From Cepaea nemoralis (lineage: Eukaryota; Mollusca; Gastropoda; Stylommatophora; Helicidae), in assembly GCA_014155875.1 (NCBI GenBank), contig JACEFZ010021420.1:216501-280500 (forward strand): a stretch of 64,000 nt of DNA. Direction: 5' to 3'. Both the position numbers and the translations under genes were made by a program. Below, piece after piece: positions 40,430-52,558 of the stretch (positions are counted from its first letter, which is position 1; each line of letters opens with the position of its first letter). The notes beneath the pieces are model-generated. The model did no database searches. It saw only the letters and a program-made list of their open reading frames with translations, and was not told where the DNA came from.

Positions 40430-41920
40430 CCAACCATCCATCCATCATGTGCCATGCCGATAAGCGTGGGCGGTCATGTTTTGCCATCTCACTCGATCAC
40501 CAGAGTCGTGGAACAGCTCCGTGTTTCTGTCTCGATCATGCCACGTGGCCAAGCCATCCAGGTATTTACTTCTCGTAAAAAATTACATTTACTTCTCGGG
40601 TAGCCAAACAAGAACACTACGCAGGAAGCCAAAGAAGATTGATAAACCAACACAGAACTGGTGTCGTTAGCCGCTACACGCTGCGGGATTTGCTGAGGAG
40701 GGGATCCGAGCACTTATGGACTGAATGGTTCGATATGCAATGAGGATGATCTGTCGACTAACTAACTAACTAACTAACTTCTCGGTCTTCCCCTCGGTCT
40801 TTCCCTTTCGATCTTGCCAGTTGTCACTAAGTTCTCCAATGCATTTCTTCTCATAAAATGCCCAAATAATTTTGACTGTCTACGTCTAATGCCTCTAATC
40901 AGTTTACATCTTCATTTGTTTCTTGAAGGATTTGTTCATTGGTTTTTCTGTCTGTCCGTGGTATTTTTTTGCATTTTCCTCAGAAACCACATTTGTACAA
41001 CCATCAGATGGTTTTCAGCTTTCTTGCTCATTGTCCACGCTTCACATCCATACAAAAGTACAGATTCTATGTAGCACTTCAACACTCTTTTTCTCGTTTC
41101 AGTTGATATCTTTTTGTTGGTCGGTATGTTTTTCATCTTGCAAAAGGCTACCTTCGCAATGGCAATTCTTCTTCTAATTTCTTCAAGGCAGTTCCCATCA
41201 GATGTTGTGACTGTTCCGGGATAACTGTAGCGATTCACTTGTTTAAGAACATGCCCATTTACTTGTATATTACATTGTGGTATTTCCTTCTTCCCAGTGA
41301 TGACCATAATCTGTGTCTTCTTACAATTCACTTCTAACCCTAGTTGTTCACTGTGTGCAACAACCGCATCTACTAAATGTTGCAGGTCATGTTCATTGTC
41401 TGCAATCAATACTGTGTCATCTGCATATCTAATGTTATTGATGCTTTATCCCCCAATGTTGATTCCTTCAATATCTTCTATATTTCTGAAAATATTTTCA
41501 CTGTGCAGGAAAAAAAGATCTTGAGACATTACACATCCCTGCCTAACACCTCTCTTAATAGGCTGATATTGACCTACTTCATTATCAATTTTTATGGCAG
41601 CTTATTGTTTCCAGATATATGTTTTTTACAAGTCTAAGATCTTTCCCATCAATTTGCAGATCTTCAAGCATCCTTATCATGTCGACATGTCTCACTTTAT
41701 CAAAAGCCTTTGTGTAGTCAATAAAGCAAAGGTGTAGATCTTTGTTTACTTCTATAGAACGTTCAATTACTGTTCTCAGTAAATACTCAGCATTTACTGT
41801 ACCATTTCCTTCTAAAAACCCACAATGTTCTTCTCCTATTTCAGGTTGTATCTTCTTCCTAACTCTTTGCATGATAATTCTTAGCAAAATCTTCGTGATG
41901 TGACTCATTATACTAATTGT
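40430..41920 (-). mobile_element. LINE (family A) RT fragment, longest copy
   Basis: The minus frame from 41908 has the RT fingers/palm (C-G-F-L-E-G, F-I-D-Y-T-K-A-F-D-K-V, motif A). The frame then continues, after a shift and one TAA, to N-I-R-Y-A-D-D-T-V-L (catalytic Asp pair), G-L-E-V-N-C-K-K-T-Q, LKCYIESVLLYGCEAWT and WFLRKMQ, and ends in a (ATCC/ATC) tail at about 40430. A 200-bp foreign LINE tail interrupts it at 40580-40780. It is inactive. Confidence 0.85.
40580..40780 (+). mobile_element. LINE tail nested within another LINE
   Basis: The plus-strand insert ends in (CTAA)n like the LINE at 3387-3645. It is flanked by ACTTCTCG at its left and (A)CTTCTCG at its right. Removing it restores continuity with the other family A copies. 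Confidence 0.7.
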
Positions 41921-42059
41921 TCAGTGATGATCACATTCCAAGGCTCCTGATTTCTTTGGGATTGCAATAAATACAGTGGTGCATAATTCATGAGGTATAT
42001 TTTTAAATGGAAGTTTTAAATAAAAAATCATGAAATGTGCAAATTGGGAATTAAAGTAC

Positions 42060-42990
42060 ACGGATAACCGATTACGACAGCTGAATTTACAAATGACCAG
42101 ACCGCAGTTAGAGAAACTGAACAGTCACTCCAGAAATTAGAAGAAATAAGTCAGCAATTGTGAGAATAAATCAAGACAATGCTAGCATTGTCACTCTTGG
42201 TGAAACCTCACTTCAAGAGATGGAATCATATACCTATTTATGTACAAATGTAAAAAAAAGGGGGTGGGGGGATCACATAAAGATATCAGAATAAGAATAC
42301 AGAAGTCCAGAGAGGTTTTTATAGCACTAGGAAATTTGTGGAAGTCAACAGAAATTAAACTTGGCGCCAAACTTCAAATATGCTAAAGTTATAGCAACAC
42401 TGCTGTATGAATCGGAAACACGAAGAACAACGAAAACAGTTACACATTGCAAACAATTACACCCAATTAGTTGCACGTCCTTCACATGACGTAGCAGTCA
42501 ACCCCAGAATTTTGGCTGTTCGTGATTCCTGTGTAAGTTTTATGTTCAGTAGTTTGCCATTGCTTTCTGAACGAACGGCACCTATACCTTTTTCGAAACA
42601 ATTACAAATATAAAACAATTACAAGTAGCCAACAATTAGAAATAAACTACCAACATTCACTGTCTTCTGTGCAAAACAGAATAAATAAACTGGTATAACA
42701 GAATAACCAATGAACAAAGAGATGAAGAAAAGGTGCTGGCACTGGATAGGACATACATTGAGAAAACATGACAATAGTATAACCAGAAAGGTCGTTGTCT
42801 GTAATCCAAAAGGCAACATAAACCGAATAAGACGTAACAACACAAGGGGACGAGAAGTTGAAACAGAAATAAATAGTATGGGCAGGACATGGGACACAGC
42901 TACAAGATAGGAGGGCTTGGGGTGAGTTGATTGAGGGGCTAGGCCCCACTGGAGGATAATGGGTGAAAGAAGAAGAAAGAAGAAGCAAGT
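42060..42990 (+). mobile_element. LINE RT 3' fragment split by a SINE family 2 copy
   Basis: Plus-strand remnants include a LLYESET block (about 42400) and, after the SINE (42465-42610), CWHWIGHTLRKHD, NPKGN and a terminal TW-rich segment ending at an AAGAAGAAAG tail. Many stops and shifts; dead. Confidence 0.7.
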
Positions 42991-43172
42991 AAACTACCCC
43001 TGTTCTCGCCATAAGGCGTATTGAGTATATAGTAAACAAAAATAAATAAACCACAAAGTAAAGGTCTCTGTAACATGCATAAGTGGCAATAGGCATGTGG
43101 AGCTAGGCCCATATTCTTATAGACCAAACGGTACTAAGTGGGTGACTTCACTTCCCAAAACAATTCATGATA

Positions 43173-44115
43173 AGTAAAACTTCGATTAACCGCCACTCGT
43201 TTAACCGTCAGTTTCTGTTATCCATCGTCGTCTTTAAAAAAAAAGTTGGGGGAAAGAGATACAACATAAAGGACGCTATTTTCAATGTCGCTACTGCCTG
43301 GGCTGACCTTACAGTGTCTAAACTAAAAGAATAGGTGGAATAAACTCTTGCATGAACCTATTGACGAAACTGAAAGAATTGAGACTGTTAGTGTTGACGA
43401 CATTTTGCAACTGTGCAATAATGTAGGACTAAACAGTGAAAACATTACGCCAGAAGAAGTAACAGATTGGTTGGAATGTGACAAATGGGCTGGAGGCTTC
43501 GAAATTTAGAACGATGATGAAATTGTTTCTAGTGTGACTATCATTGAAGAAGAAGAAGAAGAAGAAGAAGAAGAAGAAGAAGAAGAAGAAGAAGAAGAAG
43601 AAGAAGAAGAAGAAGAAGAAGAAGAAGAAGAAGAAGAAGAAGAAGAAATTGATGACGACGAAGGATCAGTTCTTAACCAAAAACCTACAACTAGCCACTC
43701 AGAAGCAGAAATAATGTTATCAAAGTTCATTGTCTGGTTTGAAATGCTAGAGGGGGAAAATGGAACACAGATCCTACTTGTGTGTAAGATACGGAACATC
43801 TCCGTACAGAAAGGTCGAGCCTCAAAGTCACACAAAGAGATGACAGTTTATTTTAAAGTAACGTAGTTTTATAGTATTACATTTCATTTCTGTCCATTAC
43901 TACTCTTATATTGAAGTTTATATTGATAATTTGGTAAAAGTAACTACAATATGCATGTATTATTCACTTTTAACGGATTTTATTTCCATTTTCGTATCAA
44001 GCCTGCAGTGAAATCAGGTTATTGTAATATGTATTAAGAGATGTATGTTATCCGTCTATTCGGTTATCCGTCACAGCCCTGGTCCGGACGTTGACGAGTA
44101 ATCGAAGCTTTACTG
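43173..44115 (+). mobile_element. Internally deleted Tigger/pogo DNA transposon
   Basis: The left end AGTAAAACTTCGATTAACCG and the right end, read inward as CAGTAAAGCTTCGATTACTC, are matching TIRs. TA dinucleotides flank both (43171-43172 and 44116-44117). The interior retains only the transposase C-terminus. Confidence 0.8.
43280..43866 (+). pseudogene. Tigger/pogo-type transposase C-terminal remnant with (GAA)n expansion
   Basis: The remnant reads A-W-A-D-L-T-V-S-K-L-K, then after a frame change WNKLLHEPIDE, VDDILQLCNNVG, EVTDWLECD, a stop at 43507, and NDDEIVSSV. An acidic linker encoded by about 34 GAA codons (43545-43647) follows, then the conserved HSEAEIMLSKFIVWFEML end. The helix-turn-helix and DDE domains are missing. 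Confidence 0.75.
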
Positions 44116-44441
44116 TACCATTTTTAGGCTAGATCCAAGCATCGAGCTGACTTGAAGGGGATTAGACTCCAGTCCGGTGCCGTGTTTGGTGATTACAAAG
44201 GGAAATAAATACAGTCAGCTTAATACTAGTTATTATTTCCCCTTTGTATAGTAAACAAGCCTCTTGACAAACCTTTACGCATTTGGTGCTACACTCATAT
44301 TTGTATAGACAAATAGACACTCCGTGGGTGATGTGGTCAGAATCACGCCAGCCGCCTTTCCTTCCCAAGACACTTATATTACACAATGTTTAAACAATCG
44401 CGCAGACAAATGGTTGTTGCAGGATCGCTTGTGACTTCTTC

Positions 44442-44442
44442 C

Positions 44443-44530
<88 letters not shown>

Positions 44531-44589
44531 GGACATACAGACATACAGACGGATGGACGGACAGACAAACACAGACAGACATATGCACG

Positions 44590-44660
<71 letters not shown>

Positions 44661-44820
44661 GCACGTACGGACTGGCGGGCGGGCGGGCGGACGGATGGAT
44701 GGATGGTTTAGGTAGGTAGATAACTAGGTAGGTAGGTAGGTAGGTAGATAAGTAGGTAGGCAGGTAGATAGGTAGGCAGGTCGGTAGGCAGGCTGGTAGG
44801 CAGGCAGGCAAGTAGATATG
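44442..44820. repeat. (CAGA)n / (TAGG)n compound microsatellite
   Basis: Long CAGA arrays (44442-44530 and 44590-44660) are separated by a degenerate GGACATACAG segment and followed by GGCG, GGAT and GGTA tetranucleotides. They give spurious repetitive ORFs on both strands. Confidence 0.97.
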
Positions 44821-45650
44821 TAAAAAAAAAAACGATTACAATTGTAACGATGTAAACGTAATGCACAGGGCTTTGTTTAAATTAAGTTAGCCCATAGCTT
44901 TGAAAACTGACAAACAAAAATGAAAACAACGGGTAGTCTAGATACACAGACAGTTGTTTTTACAACCCATGAACCCCACATTTAACTTTTTACTGCATGC
45001 GCTTTTAAAGGAACACGAAAGGTCAAAACGTTGTCCTGTCGCCTATAACGAAACAATTCAAGGCATACACCTGGCGCAGGCGACAATTCAAGATGTTGTT
45101 AATGTCCTGTCTAAACGTACTTCCTCTTTCTGCACATTTTCCTGCCCCGCCACACAAATGTTAAACACACGGACGTGATCATTTATCTTACATTCCACAC
45201 AGACCAGAATAATCGTCAGATTAAGGCGGCGTGTTCGTTTGTGTACGTATGTGCGTGTGTATGTGGGTGCGTGTGTATGCATTGTACCAGCAGCTGAAAG
45301 GTAAAACGAAATCTCTGCAAACAGAACTAATTACAAAACCCTTTGACTGTTCCGTTGTGTGTATGTATGTGTGTGCGCCTGTCTATTGTGCTGCCAAGAA
45401 TAGGCAACTCAGGAGTACAGACAAGAGCAACACAATATATTTTCTCATGCGTTTTTAAATATTAGCATGTCCTTTCAAGGTTGATTTGCTAGACCATTTT
45501 AAGTTAAATAACTGCCTTTGCTGTATGAACGAGAAGTCAAAGTTAAAGTACAAATGACCGATGTGTGAAATGAACCCACTAATGGCGATTAGTCTAATGC
45601 ACAAATCAAAGCTGTAAATTACTCTGGTTGACCGTTGCTTAAGGTTACCA
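44821..45650. other. Non-coding tract
   Basis: No supported gene or repeat family was recognised; a short GT-rich patch lies near 45240-45280. Confidence 0.4.
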
Positions 45651-45654
45651 CATA

Positions 45655-46345
45655 ACTACATCTGTTCGACTAAAATGTTGACTTCCTGTCCTTCAGAAGT
45701 CGGAGTGGGCTCGTTTGATGGCGAGGAACACTAGTAGTAGGAAAAGCTAATCCACACACACAAATCAGCCCAGTGCACTTGCAGTAGTAGCATATGGACA
45801 ACGTTTGAGTTCAAAGGCAGCTAAAGCAAGCGAACAAAACAAACTATATCTGTCGACCTTGCATTCTATATTTGTACTTACTATTATTGAAATATTTTCC
45901 ACAATCCCACATCACTACAATACTGTGGCTTATGGGTGGTGACCGCAATTTCTCAATCCAGACAATCCGTGCTCCATGTTAGCCTCACGTGATTTTGAAG
46001 CAGTCTGGTTTGCGTTCATATTCACACCAACCCTATGCTACCAATCTCAAACTTGGACATTATCCAAATCACACTTTCGCAGCAGGTCAGAACACGTGTT
46101 CTTAAACATCCGTTGTGCTGATGCCGGTGTAAGTGGTTCAACCCCTACACTGGAAAACTGGACTAAAATGTTGACCTGTCGTCCTTGACTTTGAGACGTA
46201 AATTACAAGTACCTCTGAAGTCGGAGTGTGTTCGCCTGATGGCTTGGGACATTGTTAATAGGGAAAGCTAATCCATATGCAAAACGAAGTCTATCACTAC
46301 TATAAATAGTGTGTATAGACTACGCTTGAGTTCAAAGAGAGAGAG
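45655..46345 (+). repeat. Two direct copies of repeat family 5
   Basis: Both copies contain GACTAAAATGTTGAC, GAAGTCGGAGTG, GGAAAGCTAATCCA and GAGTTCAAAG. The second (46105-46345) interrupts a LINE whose RT block (FTPTLCYQSQTWTLSK) ends at about 46105 and resumes at 46355. Confidence 0.65.
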
Positions 46346-46354
46346 AGCGAAAAA

Positions 46355-46394
46355 AGCACGTTCGATAAATCAACACTTGTGAGATGAGATGCCT
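46355..46394. repeat. 40-bp direct repeat flanking the LTR element, left copy
   Basis: The sequence from AGCACGTTCG to GAGATGCCT is repeated at 55832-55871 with 38 of 40 matches. It is part of a LINE coding region (C-E-M-R-C-L). One copy directly precedes the 5' LTR, the other directly follows the 3' LTR. Confidence 0.9.
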
Positions 46395-46395
46395 C

Positions 46396-47006
46396 AGTCA
46401 AAGACTGAAACATAGAGGCCGGAGGTCTGCCTCAAGATAGAAGACCACCGGGAAGAGTGGTCAACCTCAAGTAGATTAGAGGTAATACAGTGCCCCGATA
46501 TAAGGGCAGGGTAGGTGATAGAATGGGGGACTATTAACTAGTTCTCTCATGAGACACGGAGACGTCGACCAGATAGTTAGCACTCTGGTCACGACAGAAT
46601 CACGCCTACGTGATAGCCACGATTGCCACTCAATAGGAGACAGCTAATATAAGCGTGCTAAGTGTAACGGCACGCAAAAAGCCGAAGGACGCATCAAGGT
46701 CCTTCCGCGTGCTGTGTAGCCACGCGAGTAGGAAAGTCAGACTGGGGACTGACTTCGTAGCGAGCAGATCGTTTAGTGTTGATAGGAGTTTTGTGTAGCC
46801 AAATAGATAGAGATTAGCAATAGGGTTAGGAAACTAGTGATAGGCAATTCTGTGGCTTTGTGTGTGATTTGATAGCGACTGTTTTGTAATTGTAAAGAGC
46901 CAACGGCAATAAAATGTATCATTCATTTCCTCTCACACGACTTGCAAGTTTCTTGTGTGGTGTGGGAGAAGTAATCCGATGATGCCTGAAACATTGGTTG
47001 TTGACA
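46396..47006 (+). repeat. 5' LTR (611 bp)
   Basis: It is about 99% identical to 55221-55831. It ends TTGTTGACA. The terminal TG of the 3' copy is AG here. It contains a TATAAG (46648) and an AATAAA (46908-46913) at plausible distances for promoter and polyadenylation. Confidence 0.95.
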
Positions 47007-48187
47007 GGCGAGGATTAATGTGGTGTCAGAAGTGTGGCTTGGACAAATGTTCAAGCTATTACACTTACCCACGGCTCTAGACTAGGTTACGAATAAGAAA
47101 TTACAGGTCTAATTTATGTCAGTGACTGATGACGTGTGCAGACTAGAACGAGTTGCGAGCTAAACTGTGCCTATCGTGACAAAATAATGCTTATTTGTGT
47201 TTATTAAAATATTATGTACTTAATCACGTGTTCTTCAAAGTTGTAAGTATTCGATATTATTATTTCTTTCATTTATTTATGTAATTATTGATTTGTTTAT
47301 GAATAACTATCAATTATGATTCATGGCGGAGCGATACACATGCCAGCAACATTATCGATTTTTGCAAGCTAAAAATAGCGCTGCGCCTCTGACGTATTAC
47401 GATTGACAAGCAGTTGTTCTACGCCATTCGCATTCAGCATCTGATTGTTTACAAATCGTCAAGCTGCTGCCCGCCTGAATCTGTGCTTTATATTAACTAT
47501 TATTTGTTTATTTAAGTTAGTAATTGAATATATTTAGTTATTTAAACATTATTATTATATTTTTATTTATTTGAAAGCAGTTATTGAATTTTTTTCGTAC
47601 TTTTTCTATTTGTTTACCGTCACGATGGCACTACTTTTGGCCATGCAAATTAGACTTGGTCTGCACAACACTTCCATAGATTAAACTAGGTTAGTAACGA
47701 AAGGCATAAAACGGTAGAACGAAGACAGGACATTGACAATTTAATATTAATTAAACTATATTCTGTTTGTCCGTGGGCATGTCATTGTGATTGTACTAAA
47801 TTGTCGAGAATATTATATGTCGTTTACTATTTGTTAATTGTTGCTGCTCTGTGAACCAGGGTGAACAACAGCTGATTAGAAAACTCGTGTGTATGCCGAA
47901 GTGCCAAACGAGGTGACCTGTGTTACCGGATTGGTGTTCCTGATTCTCGGGAACATTAAGTTGAGTATACTCAATATATTTGGCATGCAATGTGATTAAT
48001 AGTGCATCTCTTTTTCAGCGTGTGATGCATTAGCATATTTTTGTGCTCTGTTTTTCAGGATAAAATTTTCCAGGTTATAAACTAAGAGTACAAGTTGTAG
48101 TGCTCAGAGATTAAGGAACATAATATATCTAAGATAAATAAGTGAATAATCTAAGATAAATAACCAAATACATAATCTCCCAACAAC
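47007..48187 (+). other. Retrotransposon leader
   Basis: It begins with the primer-binding-site candidate and runs 1.2 kb to the Gag ATG. It is A+T-rich, with no supported ORF. Confidence 0.7.
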
Positions 48188-49210
48188 ATGGCAACGTTAG
48201 AGGACTTCATAAAAGCTGGTAAGGAATTACAATACACAGGGAAAGACTTAGAACAATATGCTGATAAGAAATTTAAGGAGGCAAAAGATGAACGTGCACG
48301 AAAAGAAGATGCGGAGAGAGATGAACGTGCACGGGAAAGACAACACCAAAAGGAGATTGCAGAACTAGCTGAGATAACAAAACAAAAACAGCTAGAACAT
48401 GATAAGGAGATTAAGCTAAAACAGTTAGATCAAGAGAAAGAATTAAAGCAAAAGCAATTAGATCAAGAGAGGGAACTAAAGCAAAAAGAGATAGATGAAA
48501 TGGCAAGAGTGAAGGAAAAACAAATACAAGTAGAATCAGAGACACAGTTAAAGATGAAAGGTATGGATGTAGACTCACACGCAGAGATCTCTGCTACTAA
48601 ACTAAAAAGTCAACAAGAAGAAAATAAGTTCAACAAATACAAAAATATTATCAAACCATATTGTAAAGAAGATTCCATATCAGCCTGGACAGAAAATGTC
48701 GAGTATCAGTTTAAATACCACCAAGTTCCAATAGAGATGTGGGCTATGATTTATATGAAGAACCTGAGCGGTGAGCCCCTTAAAGTGATAGAATCAATAC
48801 CAACTGATCTTAGATCTAACTATCAGTACATCCATGATAGGATAATGCAACACTTTTTACTTGATGCCCCTGGGTATCAGGTTCAGTTCTCAAATTTAAA
48901 ACCAAAACCTAGTGAGACTTTCATTGATTACGTCTCAAATGTTCAAAGTGTACTAGATAGGTGGCTTAAAGCAGCTAACATAGGAAAAGACTTTGACAGA
49001 CTTAAAAATTTAATAGCCATGGATAAAGTCATATCCACTATACCATCTCCGTTTGCTAAATTCTTGCAGCAGTCAGACATTGAGAACATAGCACAATTTG
49101 AAAAGAAAGGCTCTGCATATTTTTCTTCAAATAGAGATATTTTTAAGACTTCAAATGACTCTGAAGTAGTTTCTTTTGTAAAGGACCAACCTAAAAAACT
49201 ATCAAAGTAA
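48188..49210 (+). CDS. Retrotransposon Gag, coiled-coil plus SCAN-like capsid domain
   Basis: This 340-codon intact frame starts at ATG 48188. Residues ~20-150 form a highly charged coiled coil with heptad-like repeats of KQKQLDQE. Residues ~155-330 are helical, containing ISAWTENVEYQF, a IPTDLRSNYQYI block, QFSNLKPKPSETF and SVLDRWL, and resemble the capsid region from which vertebrate SCAN domains derive. Gag assembles the virus-like particle around the element RNA. The nucleocapsid zinc knuckle is not in this frame but follows in the +1 frame after a run of six A near 49192, so pol expression may have depended on +1 frameshifting, or the junction is mutated. Confidence 0.85.
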   Translation: MATLEDFIKAGKELQYTGKDLEQYADKKFKEAKDERARKEDAERDERARERQHQKEIAELAEITKQKQLEHDKEIKLKQLDQEKELKQKQLDQERELKQKEIDEMARVKEKQIQVESETQLKMKGMDVDSHAEISATKLKSQQEENKFNKYKNIIKPYCKEDSISAWTENVEYQFKYHQVPIEMWAMIYMKNLSGEPLKVIESIPTDLRSNYQYIHDRIMQHFLLDAPGYQVQFSNLKPKPSETFIDYVSNVQSVLDRWLKAANIGKDFDRLKNLIAMDKVISTIPSPFAKFLQQSDIENIAQFEKKGSAYFSSNRDIFKTSNDSEVVSFVKDQPKKLSK

Positions 49211-49211
49211 T

Positions 49212-49721
49212 AGAAAACCATTTCATAGAGTCGACAAGAAAGATAGGAAAGTGTCAAAATGTATCTACTGTCAACTTTTGCATGACACTTATTCTATGTG
49301 TGATAAATCGCCAAACTATCCGGCACATCTTGAAAATGTTATTAAGAAGCAACAAAACAAAAGATCTGCATACAGGCGTGCAATCAAATGCTTCTTTTGT
49401 TCCAGCTACGGCCATTATTCAAATAAGTGCCTGGGCCGCCAACGTATGAAAGCCAACAATGCTATTTTGATTGATACATCTTCTGATAGTGGTAGTGAGA
49501 CTGAGTGTGAAGTTGAAAATGAATTACCTGTTAACCAATCTGAAGATGTGTGTTGTGTAAACGATATATTAAGCTTTGACAGTTGTGAACGATGTCACCA
49601 ATTTCATGCAGACGGAAAATTAGAATGTGGACATACAGTACCATTCTCAACTGAGAATGTAAATGCAGCATTAGCCTCCAGAGGCAATTTGGTGTTCCAC
49701 AATGCAATGGTCAACGATTGA
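49212..49721 (+). pseudogene. Retrotransposon nucleocapsid region, ended by an in-frame TGA
   Basis: This region is in the +1 frame relative to Gag. It contains the zinc knuckle C-F-F-C-S-S-Y-G-H-Y-S-N-K-C (C-x2-C-x4-H-x4-C), which binds RNA, then an acidic linker and a second Cys/His cluster. The frame ends at TGA 49719-49721 only a few codons before the protease active site, so this stop interrupts Gag-Pol. Confidence 0.8.
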
Positions 49722-50444
49722 CCATGCCAATGTTTGCTGGACAGCGGCAGCACCCTCATTGGTCTTAGAAAGGAACTGGTGAGTCCAGGTGATTATACAG
49801 GCGACTCTGTCAAATGCCGAACCTTTTCGGGTAACATTGAAATTTACCCTTTGGCCAAAGCCCGTATTAACACTCCTTTCCTTTCTGGTACCTTTACTTG
49901 TGCAATACTTGACAACCCTTGTACTGATTTAATTTTGGGTTGCTTACCCCAATTGAAACAATGTACTAGCGATGAAATAGCTGCATGGGAAAAATTAAAT
50001 GTAGCTAATGCAACAACCAGAGCAGACGCTATAAAACATCAAGACACACTACAAAATGAGAGACTACTGTTGCCTTCCCCAACTAGCACGGATGATACCA
50101 CCAGACAAAAATTTATAGAACAGCAGAAAGCTGACCCTAGTGTGTCTCCATATTTAAAATTATTGAAAGAAAGAGCCAAAGTGACAAAGAACGCATCATG
50201 GTTTTTTAGACTTAATAATGGCATTCTTACTAGGTATTATACAACTGGTAACCATGAGATTCAGCAAACGGTGTTACCTGTACAACACCGCCTAACTGTG
50301 CTAAAGATTGCACATGAGTCACCGTTTGCTGGTCACCTTGCATACGACAAAACCAGGGCCAGAATTCAGGCTCATTTTTATTGGCCAGGTTTTTGCAATG
50401 ATATAAAATTATTTTGTCGTTCTCGTAATGTCTGTCAACAATAA
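49722..50444 (+). pseudogene. Retrotransposon aspartic protease and integrase zinc domain
   Basis: In the same frame as the previous segment. The protease has L-D-S-G-S-T (catalytic Asp) and later L-I-L-G. After a linker comes the integrase N-terminal zinc domain, LKIAHESPFAGHLAYDKT, then a FYWPGF block and C-R-S-R-N-V-C. The first Cys of the expected C-x2-C pair is Arg, so zinc binding is probably lost. A TAA at 50442-50444 interrupts the frame right after the domain. Confidence 0.85.
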
Positions 50445-51092
50445 GTACGTAAGGGTAAACATCCTACAGCTGAAGTACAACCTTCTACACTGGCTTCTAG
50501 GCCATTTGAAAGTGTGGCGGTAGATATTGTTGGACCCCTGAATCAGGTGTCCAGCAAAGGAAATCGCTTCATATTAACGATGGTCGACCTATGTTCAAGG
50601 TGGGTTGAGGCAGTAGCTTTGAAATACATCACCTCCAAAGACGTTGCCAATGTATTTCTACACCTGTTCTCACGATTCGGATTTCCACGTACCATCTTAT
50701 CCGATCGTGGAACTCAATTCATATCGGCTGCAACACAAGCCCTTACAAAAATGTTAGGGATTAAACAGCATTTTACAACAGCGTACCATCCAGCCAGCAA
50801 TGGGATAGTAGAGAAAATTAACGGAGATCTTAAGCATATGCTGGCTAAGGTGACAGCAGAAAACCCAGCTGATTGGGATACACTGTTACCAACAGTGCTG
50901 TTTGCCTATCGGGAGATTATCCATACAAGCACGGGTTTCTCACCGTTTGAATTAGTATACGGGGCTAACCCACGTGGACCCCTAACCATTTACCATCAGG
51001 TAATAACTAATTCCATTGAAATTCCAACCCCAAAAACACCTTATGAAATGGTGACAGAAACACGAGACAAAATCATGAAATCGTGTATATAG
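50445..51092 (+). pseudogene. Retrotransposon integrase catalytic core
   Basis: It continues in frame after the TAA. Catalytic residues are all visible: V-D-I-V-G, S-D-R-G-T-Q-F and V-E-K-I-N-G (D, D, E), with a HFTTAYHPASNG block between. The frame ends at 51092, where coding moves to another frame. In Ty3/gypsy elements this domain normally follows RNase H; here it precedes RT. Confidence 0.9.
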
Positions 51093-52558
51093 CTAAGGCA
51101 GCTTTGGAGAGGAAGGGTCAAATCTACCGCCAATACGCAAACAAAGGTGCGAGAACAATTGATCTTGAACCAGATCAAGACATACTTTTGTTACTTCCAG
51201 ACAAACGAAATTTATTATTGACCTCATGGCAAGGGCCATTCAAGGTGGTGCGTAACATTTCAGATGTTGACTATGAAATATCGATAAACGGACACTTAAA
51301 GATATTCCATGTCAACATGCTGAAACCTTACTTTTCACGACAAGAGACAGAAGTAGAGACAGACGAACACAGTGCACCCACACCTAGTGATCAGACGACA
51401 GACATACACAACGCAACTACACTAGTTAGCGAGACTGGCAAATCCGACGATATCCATACACCTAGTGAGCTTACAGAATACGCACTTAGCACCACCACCG
51501 TACTGAATCAGGTAGACGACGACGGAATGGAACTACCTGTTCCTATTGTAGACAAGACTGCGACATTAGATAGCATACGGATAGAACAGGGACTAACAGA
51601 CAGTCAACGACGACAATTAGTAGAATTAGTAACGGAGTATAAAGACATATTTTCTGACATTCCAGGTAGGACGGACAGAATCGAGCACTCCATTCTTCTT
51701 TCGGACTCTAAGCCTATCAAATGCAGGCCGTACTCTATCCCACTCAGCTATAGAGAAAGTCTAAATAAGGAAATTCTTAATTTAGAAGCTAGTGGGATCA
51801 TCCAGAAATCCACATCTGAGTACTCCTTTCCAATCGTCCTAGTTAAGAAAAAAGACTCCACAATTCGTTTGTGTGTGGACTATCGAAAGCTCAACAACGT
51901 CACTAAGATCGACGCAGAACCAATTCCTTCCTGCGAAGATCTTATTCTTGACATGTCCACCTCCAAAATCTTTTCTAAATTAGATCTTACTAAGGGATAT
52001 TGGCAGGACCCTATGCAAACTCAATCCATTCATCTTACTGCTTTTTCAACACCTTTAGGACTGTACGAGTGGCGTTTTCTTCCTTTCGGACTTCGAAACG
52101 CTCCTGCCACTTTCGTACGCTTAACTAGAGATCTACTTCATGGAGTGACGAATACAGTGACTTATATAGATGATATATGTGTCCATACTGATGACTGGAC
52201 AACACACCTACTGAAACTAAGACATGTCTTTGATAGGTTGCGACTCTTCGGTCTCACTGTCAAACCGAGCAAAGTCGAATTGGGCCTAAAAGAAATTGAT
52301 TTTTTGGGTCATGTCATTTCACAAGGTCAACTTAAGACTGACAATAGAATTATTACAAAAATTATGAACCTGACCATGCCTACCACAAAGAAGCAGGTCA
52401 GAAGCCTTTTGGGATTAGTAAATTACTATAGAAAAATTCATACCAAACTTAGCGGAAATTACAAGTGTATTTTCCAATGTTTTAAAAGCATCTGTAAAAT
52501 TAGATGTCAAAGATGCATTATTAATTTCTGCATTGTCAAAATTGAAAATCCTGTTTAG
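51083..52558 (+). pseudogene. Retrotransposon integrase C-terminus and Ty3/gypsy reverse transcriptase
   Basis: The first ~90 residues are the integrase C-terminal GPF-type module (SWQGPFKVV, FHVNMLKPYF). After an acidic linker the RT follows: LVKKKDSTIRLCVDYRKLN, F-S-K-L-D-L-T-K-G-Y-W-Q (motif A), FLPFGLRNAPATF (motif B), T-Y-I-D-D-I (catalytic Asp pair) and L-T-V-K-P-S-K. The frame is lost at an A5 run near 52433, before the connection region. Confidence 0.92.

Noticed and set aside
44374..44811. Cys/Leu/Ser/Val repetitive ORFs
   Set aside because: Produced by the CAGA/TAGG microsatellite.
49180..49200. Classical -1 frameshift site A-AAA-AAC at the Gag end
   Set aside because: The heptamer is out of phase with Gag, and the pol frame is +1, not -1.
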